DNA of 64,000 bases from Megascapheus bottae (Eukaryota; Chordata; Mammalia; Rodentia; Geomyidae), in assembly GCA_024803745.1 (NCBI GenBank), contig JANJXV010000100.1:1054001-1118000 (forward strand), written 5' to 3'. The notes below the pieces were generated by a model. It saw only the letters and a list, made by a program, of their open reading frames with translations. It ran no database searches and had not been told where the DNA came from. Of this stretch, positions 23,582 through 33,476 are shown in pieces. A program made the translations under genes and the position numbers. Positions within the stretch are counted from its first letter, which is position 1. The number at the start of each line of letters is the position of its first letter.

Positions 23582-24980
23582 AGAAGATGGCGCCGAGACA
23601 ATAGGGACGCTGCCTAGTTCTCTCTCACAAAAAGAGAGAACCAGGGAGTCCCACGAGCCAATTATCTTAAGAAATCCACACCAACAAACTTAAAAAGCAA
23701 CAGAGAAGGCCTCAAAGTGGAAAAGAAATCCAGATAAAGCTCACATCCAACTTTCTCAAAGAATTCGGAACGTGAGGACCCCTCCCCCACATCCCTCTGC
23801 CAGTTCCAAGCCACGGAAAGCTGTGGCTGGCAGCTCCCTCCCTCAGGCCATTGACTGGAGATTGACAGGTGGGCTACCTAAGACCCAGCACCCCACCAAG
23901 GGAGGGGGAGCTGTCCCAACTCCCACCCGCCCAAAGGGCTTAACTCCCAGCCCTCTGATCGGAGACTGACAAGATTCCTCTCCCAGGCCACTGGATCTGG
24001 AGAGTGGAGGACGCTGGGACCCGGCCTTACAACAGTGGGTAGGGTGTGCGGGAAAATAGGAGCCAGCATCTGTCCCCCCTCAATTCTTGAGTGGGGCACC
24101 CCGCAGCTGGGAATCCTGAGGAAGACAGCACCAAGAGGCCCCCTACAGTCACAGACTCTCACAAAGCAGTGGAAACACAGCAGGGATCTGAAGGGCCAAA
24201 CAGCAGCCAAGCTCCCCTTCTGAGAATCAGAAAGGCGCGGCTCCGCCCTTGGAGCCCACTTCCTCAGCTGGACCCCACCCCTGGGAACAAAGCGGTCTCC
24301 TGTTGGTCCTACAGAGAGTCCCTGGAAACTCTCAATCCCCAGACCCTTGGCTGGGGGCCGCCCCTGGAAGCAGCAAAGGAAAAACATCTGCCCAGCACGT
24401 TCAGACTGAAGATCTCAGATCCATCCCATGGTCCACTGTGACGCCACTGGTTGGGCTAAGACCTAGTCGTGCAGCAACACATAAGTTTTATTCTAATACT
24501 TTCCAAACTTTGTACTCAAATACGCTACCTACTTACCAACTTAGGTCAGTTATCCTTACGCTATACCTTTTCTTCATTACTACAATATTCTTACACTACT
24601 ACGTTAATCCTCTTGTACCTCCCCTGACCTCTCTCATTCTATTTATCTATCTCTGGACCTCTGTTTGTCTTTCAACCCTTAATACTGCATGGATCTACAC
24701 TTGATGGCTGTTGAGCAATACTGTATATCTAGGTGTTTAATTATTCTCTAGGCTCAGAGGGACTTAAGGCAATAGAGATTAGATTGAGAGGCTTATTGTT
24801 TTGAGTATAAATCGCTTATCAGTGGATGTATTAGACTGGTCTGTAACTGCACAAAAAGAAAGAGTGATAACACCAATCAAAACTTGTGAACATCTAGTGT
24901 CTGCCAGCTACAGAGGTTAAGGATGGTTATATCTGAAAAACTATAATTGTGTTCAGTATTAATCTTGCTCCCATTTTCAA
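23582..24980 (+). promoter_or_regulatory. L1 5'UTR (internal promoter)
   Basis: About 1.4 kb of GC-richer sequence upstream of ORF1. AAGATGGCGCC at 23584-23594, right at the start, is a YY1-type site. YY1 sites at the same place are known to set the transcription start of human L1. The first 200 nt or so match the isolated 5'UTR at 33.48 kb; the rest does not. The final 550 nt before ORF1 are AT-richer. Overlapping frames of 100-170 codons on both strands here are not conserved L1 proteins. Confidence 0.8.
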
Positions 24981-26163
24981 ATGGGCAGAACAAGAAACTC
25001 AAGAAAAATGTCAAATCAAGAAATGACATCCCCCACCCAATGTAAACAGACAATGAAACAGTCACTGACAAACGTAGAGGAGAGTCTTCCAAGTGCTATA
25101 CAAATGCAATTGATAAACATCATTAATGAAAAATGTGAAAATATAAAGAAAGAGATAAGGGAGGAAGCCATAGCTAAATAAGAGGAAACCATAAACAAGG
25201 TGATAAGTAAAAAAGAAGCCATAAAGGAGGCCATAATAAAGGTTTTTCAAAGAAAGATGGATGATTTCATAGAATCCACAAATAAAAAGGTGACCAAACT
25301 CCAGCAAATGTTCAAAGAAAATAAAGCTACTGAGCTAACCACTCAACTGGAAATCAAGGAGCTAAAGAAATCCATACATGATCTAAAAGAAGAGATGCAA
25401 GGCATCAAAAATGAGCAATTAGAAGCAAGGGAAATGAAGAATAAAGTAGATAGCTTTGATAGCAGGTTAGACAATGCAGAAGAGAGAATTTCTGGGGACG
25501 AAGATTATTTAGTTATTAGAGAGAAAGAACAGAAAATGAGTCAATCCAAATCTAGGAAAAATGAGAGCGCTTCAGGAGGTCCAAGATACAATTAGGAATC
25601 CTAATTTAAGGCTAAATGGTATTGACGAGGGCGTGGAGAAAGAGGTCAATGGTATTGGAAATATACTTCAGAGAATCATCTCAGAGAATTTCCCAAATAT
25701 CCAGAAGGGCAGGCCCATCCACATACAAGAAGCTTTTAGAACCCCAAACAGACCTGACCAGAAAAGAAAATCCCACCACCATATCGTAATCCAAACTGGA
25801 TCAATAGACACCAAAGAAAGGATCCTAAAGGCAGCCAGGGAAAAGGGCTCAGTAACCTATAAAGGAAAACCAATCAGAATAACTCCAGATTTCTTAGCAG
25901 AGACCATGCAAGCAAGAAGTGACTGGAAGCATATATGTCATGCCCTTAAATCAAATAACTACCAACCAAGAATACTGTACCCAGCTAAGCTCTCATTCAT
26001 AAATGAGGGAACAATAAAAACATTCCATTCCAGGGAAAAGCTGCAACAATATGTCGCAACAAAACCAACACTACAGAGAATTCGCAAAGATCTTCTATAC
26101 ATAGAAAACCAAAATAAATGCAATATAGGGAAAGAAATGGCACCTAAACAGCATACCACCTAA
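24981..26163 (+). pseudogene. L1 ORF1 (RNA-binding chaperone), broken
   Basis: ORF1 protein normally forms trimers through an N-terminal coiled coil and coats L1 RNA in the cytoplasmic RNP. The start ATG at 24981 (MGRTRNSRK...) matches the usual short basic N-terminus. A coiled-coil stretch rich in Lys/Glu lies at about 25200-25500. The RRM follows (NPNLRLNGIDEG at about 25600) and then the C-terminal domain, with REKGSVTYKGKPIRITPDF and YQPRILYPAKLSF near 25830-26010. Breaks: an in-frame TAA at 25179-25181 (codon 67), after which the same frame continues, and a +1 frameshift near 25560-25590. Total span is about 394 codons, in the normal range for rodent L1. It ends 48 nt before ORF2. Confidence 0.92.
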
Positions 26164-26211
26164 GGACCACAAGAACTGTCAAGACACAGGCACTAATAAA
26201 AGCTTTTATAA

Positions 26212-28041
26212 ATGGTAGGAACTAATAAATATCTCTCAATCTTAACTCTCAATATCAATGGACTTAACTCTCCAATTAAACGGCATAGGCTGTCTAGTTG
26301 GATCAAAAAGCAAGAGCCATCGTTCTGCTGTATTCAAGAGACACATCTTACCCAAAAAAACAAGCATCTTTTCAAAGTGAGAGGTTGGAATAAACTCTAA
26401 CAAGCTAACGGCCCCCATAAACAGGCTGGAGTTGCCATCCTCATATCAGATAAAATAGACTTCAAACCAAAATTACTAAGAAAAGACAAAGAAGGTTACT
26501 ACATACTACTAAAGGGATCTTCCCTCCAGGAAGACATAACGATCCTAAATATTTACACACCCAATCCCGGAGCTCCGAACTTCATCAAGCAAACTTTACT
26601 TACACTGAAACCATACATAGATTGAAATACAGTGATTGTCGGTGACTTTAACACACCACTCTCACCTATAGACAGATCAACAAGGCAAAAACTCAACAGA
26701 GAAACCTTAGAACTGAACAACTATATAGACCAACTAGATCTAACAGACATCTGCAGAATATTCCACCCAGCAACAACACAATATACGTTTTTCTCAGCAG
26801 CACATGGAACATTTTCCAAAATTGATCACCTCTTAGGCCATAAAACAAACCTGCACAGATTCAGAAACACTGAAATTATTCCATGTACACTCTCAGACCA
26901 CAAAGGCATCAAATTGGAACTGAACACACATCTCCACCAACGAAAACCCTGTAACTCATGGAGATTGAACAACACATTGTTGAGTCACCAATGGGTCATC
27001 GAAGAGATCAGAACAGAAATCCAACAGTTTATGAAATTTAACAGTTAGGAGCACACAAAATACCAACTCCTTTGGGACACAGCAAAGGCAGTACTCAGAG
27101 GAAAATTTATAGCGCTGAGTGCCTACAACAATAAGTTGGAGAAAATGCAAACCAACAAGTTAATGTCTCACCTCAAGCTCCTGGAAAAAGAGCAACAAAC
27201 CAACCCTAATCCCAGTAGAAGAAAGCAAATTATTAAAATCGAAGCAGAATTAAATGATTTGGAATCCAAAAAAACCATAGAAAGAATCAACAAAACAAGG
27301 AGTTAGTTCTTTGAAAGAATTAACAAAATTGAGAAACCCTTAGCAAATCTTACAAAAAAAAAGAAGAGAGCATATCGAAAAAAACAAAATCGCAGACGAA
27401 AATGGTAATATCACGACAGAAATTGCCAAGATCCAGAGTATCATGAGGGAATACTTCTCAAACCTTTATGCCAACAAATTTGAGAATCTAGATGAAATGG
27501 ATGAATTCCTAGCCAATATTAACATACCCACACTGAACCAAGAAGAACTAACCCAACTCAACAGGCCTATTTCAAGCTCTGAAATAGAAATGGCTATTAG
27601 AGAACCTCCACGTAAGAAAAGCCTAGAGCCAGATGAATTGACAGCTGAATTCCATAAGGTCTTCAAAGCAGAGCTCACACCAATACTCAAGCTCTTCAAC
27701 GAAATTGAAAATGAAGGTTCCTTACCCCTTCATGTTAAAAGCTCTGGAGAAACTAGGAATCAATGGAACATTCCTCAATGTAATAAAGGCTGTGTATGAG
27801 AAATCTACTGCTAGTATTACACTTAATGGTGAAAATCTAAAGCCATTCCCTCTAAAATCAGGAACGAGACAAGGATGCCCACTCTCTCCACTCCTCTTTA
27901 ACATATTACTAGAATTCCTAGCCAGTGCAATAAGGCACGAAGCAAGCATAAAGGGGACTTAGAAAAAATCATATTAAGTGAAGTAAGCCAGACTCAAAGA
28001 ACTTAGGCTCAATGGTTTCCCTCATTCGTCATAATCAGTAG
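26212..28041 (+). pseudogene. L1 ORF2 (endonuclease and RT), broken
   Basis: Begins at ATG 26212. Endonuclease motifs are visible: LNINGLNSP, CCIQETHLTQ (catalytic Glu), GDFNTPLSPIDRS (Asp/Asn) and SDHKGIKLEL (catalytic Asp-His). From family knowledge this domain nicks TTTT/AA targets to prime reverse transcription. Stops fall at 26398-26400, 26623-26625, 27046-27048 and 27304; a frameshift lies in the A run near 27355. RT is represented only by its N-terminal part and motif B ([15 protein letters not shown]). The 314-nt deletion removes the fingers and motif A. The 1.7-kb deletion removes the FADD box, thumb and Cys/His motif, leaving only the last 30 codons. Confidence 0.92.
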
Positions 28042-28445
28042 AAACCTTGGGTTCTACTAGCAGACATTTGCAATAGAGCAAAATCTTGATACATAAAGAC
28101 ATATAATGTGAAGCCAATTGAAAGGACCTCCAGGATAGTGAAACAAAAGCCATATAATGAATGATTGTCGTCCTTAATGTACTATGTTGTCTCTCATCTC
28201 CTTTGCTGTCCCTTGGTTATCTCATATTGGTATAGTATCTCACTTTGTTATCTGATATATTGAAGTTATTTGTATTTGGATATTTGAAATTTGATACGGA
28301 AGGGGGGAAAACCAAGATGGGTAGGGGGTGTGGGGGGGGAGGGAAACGGGTACCAAGACATGTGAAAGGGTAGCAATGTATGTGAATTAATGCACCTTCT
28401 ATCTGGCAAATATCATGTAACCCTTTTATTAATTACAATAAAAAA
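28042..28445 (+). other. L1 3'UTR of the 5'-complete copy
   Basis: About 400 nt with the family-specific G-rich tract (28300-28350), AAGGGTAGCAATGTATGTGA, 'atgcaccttctatctggc' and terminal AATAAA. The A tail leads directly into the next L1. Confidence 0.88.
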
Positions 28446-29376
28446 AAGAAATGCAAATCAAAACACCTCTAAGATTCCACCTCACTCCAGTTAGAATGTC
28501 CAGGATCAGGAAAACGAATAATAACAGATGCTGGAGGGGATGTGGCCAGGAGGGATCACTACTACACTGTTGGTGGCAGTGCAAACTCATTCAACCACTA
28601 TGGAAAGCAGCAGTATGGCAGTTTCTCAAAAGACTAAACATAGAGCTCCCCTATGACCCAGCAATTCCACTACTTGGCATTTACCCAGGCGTCCAGAAAC
28701 GAGGACATGCTAAATCCACTAGCACAGCGATGTTCATTGCAGCATTATTCACCATAGCAAAGATATGGAACCAACCTAGATGTCCCTCAGTTGATGAGTG
28801 GATCAACAAGTTGTGGTATTTGTACACAATGGAATTCTATGCTGCTGTCAGAAAGAATGACATCGCCCCATTTGTTAGGAAATGGAAAGACTTAGAAAAA
28901 ATCCTATTAAGTGAAGTAAGCCAGACTCAAAGGAACTTAGGCTCAATGGGTTCCCTCTTTGTCATAATCATTGGAAACCGTGGGCTCTACTAGCAGAGAC
29001 TTGCAATAGAGCAAAATCTTGATACATAAGACCATATAGTATGAAGCTAAGTGAAAGGACCTCCAGGATATTGAAACAAAAGCAATATAACGAATGATTG
29101 TTGTCCTTAATGTACTATGTTGTCTCTCATCTCCTTTGCTGTCTCTTGGTTATCTCATATTGCTACAGTATCTCACTTTGTTATCTGATATATTGAATTT
29201 ATTTGTATTTGGTTATTTGAAATTTGATAGGGAAGGGGGGAAAACCAAGACGGGTGGGAGGACGGGGGGGAGGATAATGGGTACCAAGACATGTGAAAGG
29301 GTATCAATGTATGTGAATTAATGCACCTTCGATCTGGCAAATATCATGTAACCCTTTTACTAATTATAATAAAAAA
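28446..29376 (+). mobile_element. 5'-truncated L1 joined to the preceding L1 tail
   Basis: Starts in the ORF2 C-terminus (GAAATGCAAATCAAAACACC) and runs through the 3'UTR to an A tail (AATTAAAAAAAAAACAATG). An open frame at 28451-28993 carries the Cys/His motif ([20 protein letters not shown]-x3-C-x7-H-x4-C) and the conserved end of ORF2. The last residues are altered by a small deletion and substitution. It sits exactly at the A tail of the element at 23.58-28.45 kb, as expected if A-rich tails are preferred targets. Confidence 0.9.
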
Positions 29377-29586
29377 TTAAAAAAAAAACAATGTATGGCT
29401 TGTTCTACCTACATCATGACTCTCTTGGCATCCTCAAAAGCAAATACCCTAACAAACTTGTCAGAAGCACATGAGCTGAAGACGAAGGAGGGAAAAAATT
29501 CACCTTTACATCAGATCCAATGTTTTTAAGCAGCCTTTGTACCAAGTGTTGGCGTGAAGGAACCCTCGCTCTCTGAAACAGCTAAT
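29377..29586. other. Unique spacer between L1 copies
   Basis: About 210 bp of non-repeat sequence; no feature seen. Confidence 0.6.
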
Positions 29587-29602
29587 GAAAATATAAAACG
29601 GT

Positions 29603-31927
29603 TCCTTACCAAACTCATTCTATGAAGCCAGTATAACCCTCATCCCCAAACCAGACAGAGATTCTTCAAAGAAAGAGAACTATAGACCTATATCTTTGAT
29701 GAACATCGATGCAAAACTTCTCAACAAAATACTGGCCAACCGTCTACAACAACTCATCAAAAAAATTACACACTATGATCAAACTGGATTCATCACGGGG
29801 AGGCAAAGCTGGTTCAACATACGCAAATAAATTAATATAATTCAACACATCAACAGGAGCAAAGACAAAAATCACATGATTGTCTCAATAGACACGGAAA
29901 AGGCATTTGACAAGATCCAACACCCCTTTATGTTAAAAGTTCTGGAGAAACTAGGAATCCATGGAACATTCCTCAATGTAATAAAGGCTGTGTATGAGAA
30001 ACCTACTGCTAGTATTACACTTAATGGTGAAAATCTAAAGCTATTCCCTCTAAAATCAGGAACGAGACAAGGATGCCCACACTCTCCACTCCTCTTTAAC
30101 ATAGTACTAGAATTCCTAGCCAGTGCAATAAGGCAAGAAGCAAGCATAAAGGGGATCCAAGTAGGGAAAGAGGAAATAAAACTATCCCTCTTTGCAGATA
30201 CATGATTCTGTATTTAAAGAATCCTATAGACTCTACTCCCAAGCTCCTTGAGCTGATTCAAAACTTTGGAAGTGTAGCAGGCTATAAAATCAACCCTCAA
30301 AAATTAGCTTCCTTCCTTTATGCCAACAGTGAGAGGAACGAGGCAATAATCAGGAAAGAAACTCCTTTCACAATAGCCTCAAAGAAAATAAAGTACCTAG
30401 GAATTAGCTTAACTAAGAATGTAAAGGACCTTTTTGACGAAAACTTTAAAACCCTAAAAAAGGAAATTAAAGCAGAACTAAGGAAATGGAAAAACCTCCC
30501 ATGCTCCTGGATTGGAAGAATCAACATTGTGAAAATGACAATCTTGCCAAGAGCTATCTACAAATTCAATGCAATACCCATCAACATCCCAATGTCATTC
30601 TTTAAAGAAATAGAAGAGGCAATTCAAAATTTCATATGGAATAATAAAAGACCCCGTATAGCAAAAACACTTCTTAGCAGAAAGAACAGCGCTGGAGGAA
30701 TTTCAATTCCAAACTTTAGACTCTATTACAGAGCTATAATTCTCAAAACAGCTTGGTACTGGCACAGGAACAGGCCTGAAGACCAATGGAATAGAACTGA
30801 GGACCCAGATATTAAACCACAGACCTATGGCCACCTCATCTTTGACAAGGGAGCCAAAAAAATAGAATGGAAGAAAGACAGCCTCTTCAACAAGTTGTGC
30901 TGGCGGAACTGGTTAAGCACCTGCAGAAAACTAAAGCTGGATCCTTCTTTGTCACCTTGCACTAGAATTAACTCCAAATGGATCCAAGACCTGGAGGTAA
31001 AAGCTGACACACTGAAAACTCTACAAGAAGGAATAGGAGATACACTAGGCCTCCTTGGCACAGGTGGAAACTTTCTTAATAAGGACCAAGAATCACAACA
31101 AATCAGAGAAAGGCTGGATAAGTGGGACTGCATTAAACTGCAGAGCTTTTGCATGGCAAAGACATAGCTAGTAAACTAATCAGGAAGCCTACAGAGTGGG
31201 AGAAAATCTTCACCAACCAAACAACGGACAAAGGCCTCATATCTAAAATATATCAACAGCTCAAAAAATTGAATCAGTCTAAAACTACTCTCCAAAGTAA
31301 CAACCATCCCATTAAAAAATGGGCCAAAGACTTAAAGAGAGTCTTCTCTGAAGAAGAAACCAAAATGGCCTATAGACACATGAAGAAATGCTCAACATCT
31401 CTGGTCATAAAAGAAATGCAAATCAAAACAACTCTAAGATTCCACCTCACTCCAGCTAGAATGGACAGGATCAGGAAAACGAATGACAACAGATGCTGGA
31501 GGGGATGTGGCCAGGAGGGATCACTACTACACTGTTGGTGGGAGTGCAAACTCGTCCAACCACTATGGAAAGCAGTGTGGCAGTGCCTCAAAAGGCTAAA
31601 CATAGAACTCCCCTATGACCCAGCAATTCCACTACTTGGCATTTACCCAACCATCCAGAAACAAGGACATACTAAACCCACTAGCACAACAATGTTCATT
31701 GCAGCACTATTCACCATAGCAAAGATATGGAACCAACCTAGATGTCCCTCAGTGGATGAGTGGATCAACAAGTTGTGGTATTTGTACAGAATGGAATTCT
31801 ATGCTGCTGTCAGAAAGAATGACATCGCCCCATTTGTTAGGAAATGGAAAGACTTAGAAAAAGTGAAGTAAGCCAGACTCAAAGGAACTTAGGCTCAATG
31901 GTTTCCCTCATTCGTCATAATCAGTAG
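29603..31927 (+). pseudogene. L1 ORF2 RT and C-terminus, broken
   Basis: The longest readable ORF2 of the window. Fingers ([16 protein letters not shown]), motif A ([12 protein letters not shown] with the catalytic Asp, 29885-29920), motif B ([15 protein letters not shown]), then the catalytic box, which is destroyed. 'Tttgcagatacatg' at about 30191-30205 lacks two bases compared with 'tttgcagatgacatg' in the 15.8-kb copy, so FADD becomes FAD-frameshift. The remaining frame is open over 30202-31167; a lost G ('gcaaagacat' against 'gcaaaggacat') shifts it again near 31160. The C-terminal frame 31149-31871 keeps the Cys/His motif ([19 protein letters not shown]). A 10-nt deletion near 31862 truncates the end. 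There is also a TAA at 29828-29830. Confidence 0.94.
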
Positions 31928-32355
31928 AAACCTTGGGCTCTACTAGCAGAGATTTGCAATAGAGCAAAATCTTGATACATAAGTACATATAATGTGAAGC
32001 CAATTGAAAGGACTTCCAGGATAGTGAAACAAAAGCCATATAATGAATGATTGTTGTCCTTAATGTACTATGTTGTCTCTCATCTCTTTTGCTGTCCCTT
32101 GGTTATCTCATATTGGTATAGTATCTCACTTTGTTATCTGATATATTGAATTTATTTGTATTTGGATATTTGAAATTTGATAGGGAAGGGGGGAAAACCA
32201 AGACGGGTGGGGGGTGAGGGGGGGAAGGGAAACTGGTACCCAGACATGTGAAAGGGTATCAATGTATGTGAATTAATGCACCTTCTATCTGGCAAAGATC
32301 ATGTAACCCTTTTACTAATTACAATAAAAAAGAAAAAAAAAGAAATTAAAAAAAA
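29603..32355 (+). mobile_element. 5'-truncated L1 with 16-bp TSD
   Basis: Begins inside the RT fingers and ends after the 3'UTR and A-rich tail. A perfect 16-bp target-site duplication (GAAAATATAAAACGGT) lies at 29587-29602 and 32356-32371, so insertion by target-primed reverse transcription is well supported. The 3'UTR is at about 31928-32340, with the G-rich tract at 32187-32232. Confidence 0.95.
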
Positions 32356-32371
32356 GAAAATATAAAACGGT

Positions 32372-32720
32372 ATAACCACGTCAGAAAATGTGTTTGCTGT
32401 TTCTCCAAACCTTAAAAAACCACCTACTGTATGATTAAGGAATTCATACCTCGCAATGCATTCCAGAAAGAAAGAAAAAAAAACAGCATATACTGCTACA
32501 AAGACTTGTGCACACATGTTCACAGCAGCTTTATGTGTGTGGGGAAACATAAAAATAAAACAGTAATAGCCAACGGCAGCTCCACATTTGTGCCCCAGCC
32601 TTGAGCACAGACACTCAGGCTGCCAGCCCGAGTGCAAGGGCCAGGAAGGCACCGAGCGGCTGAGCTGTGGTTATAACTCTTCCTTATCTGACAGCTAATG
32701 AAATGTAAACAAAAGCCATC
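32372..32720. other. Unique DNA leading into the CpG-rich block
   Basis: No repeat recognised. Base composition shifts from AT-rich to GC-rich near 32580. Confidence 0.5.
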
Positions 32721-32840
32721 TCACTGTGACTCCCGCAAGACACAGACTCAACAATCTTCATGGAAAAAACCAAAAAATGAAAAATCCCACTGGAAGGCTT
32801 CACGCATCGCTCGCTTCAGGCCTGGGAAATGCGCCCAGGG

Positions 32841-32963
32841 GCAACTTCGCGCATGCGCAGATCCTCCCACCTGAGAGACACGCGCAAGGAGCAACTTCAC
32901 ACATGTGCAGATCCTCAGCCTGAGCTGCACAAGGCACAACTTCGCGCATGCACAGATCCTCCC
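32841..32963 (+). repeat. 45-50-bp tandem array with NRF1-like core
   Basis: About 2.6 units: GCAACTTCGCGCATGCGCAG at 32841, GCAACTTCACACATGTGCAG at 32891 and ACAACTTCGCGCATGCACAG at 32936, each followed by ATCCTC. The middle copy looks like the first after CpG decay (CG to CA/TG). Confidence 0.88.
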
Positions 32964-33359
32964 AAAACCTATCAGCCCAGTCAAGGCCCCTCGTTCCTCT
33001 CAGACCATGAGGCCCCAGCCCCATGCAGGCCCCGTGCAGCCCCCGTGTCGCCCCAACTGGGGTCTCTACTCCCTGGATCATTCACCTGCAAGCCCCGGCA
33101 CAGATACCTGAAAGACCTGGTCTCTTTCTTCCTCAGGGTCAGGGGTGTTAGGGGTGAGGTAGAGGACGCCCTCATCCTTGCTGGGGTTCTTTCTACTTTG
33201 AGAGGCTAAACGCGGCCCCTGGTCATTTACCGGGCTCCTCAGCTCTGGGAGACACGTTTGAGGCAATGGCGGGTGTTGAGCTTCGCGTGTTTGTGGGGAG
33301 AACGGCATCAGGGCCACCTGTTCGTGGCTGCCATCGTGGGCCATGAGATGGGGGCGTGG

Positions 33360-33468
33360 CCTTGGCAAACACGCATGCTCACTGAGCACCGTGGCCGTGG
33401 CCCAGCGAAGAGCACGCATGCTCAGTGAGCACGAGGGCCAAGGCCCAGTGAAGAGCACGCATGCGGAG
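33360..33468 (+). repeat. 43-bp tandem array
   Basis: CACGCATGC recurs at 33370, 33413 and 33456, exactly 43 bp apart. It is followed by TCACTGAGCAC or TCAGTGAGCAC and preceded by 'ggcccag[ct]gaagag' in the last two units. The array ends 9 bp before the L1 5'UTR start. Confidence 0.88.
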
Positions 33469-33476
33469 AGGGAAGG

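Larger units (their letters stand above)
23582..28445 (+). mobile_element. L1 copy with a complete 5' end, internally deleted
   Basis: The only L1 here with 5'UTR, ORF1, ORF2 and 3'UTR in order. It starts at AGAAGATGGCGCCGAGAC and ends in AATTACAATAAAAAAAAG. Two internal deletions shorten ORF2: about 314 nt at 27727/27728 and about 1.7 kb at about 27956, judged against the copy at 29.6-32.3 kb. ORF1 and ORF2 carry further stops and frameshifts. I could not find a target-site duplication: the 5' flank (ending 'cagagagattac') is not repeated after either this element or the L1 joined to its tail. It cannot be autonomous. Confidence 0.92.

Noticed and set aside
23878..24704. Frames of 116-169 codons in the L1 5'UTR
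   Set aside because: L1 5'UTRs often carry chance or poorly conserved frames. The minus-strand and plus-strand frames overlap each other and precede the real ORF1 start at 24981.
29578..32703. ACAGCTAATGAAA present near both flanks of the 29.6-kb L1
   Set aside because: The clean 16-bp TSD already explains the insertion. The second occurrence lies 320 bp beyond the element and is probably coincidence.
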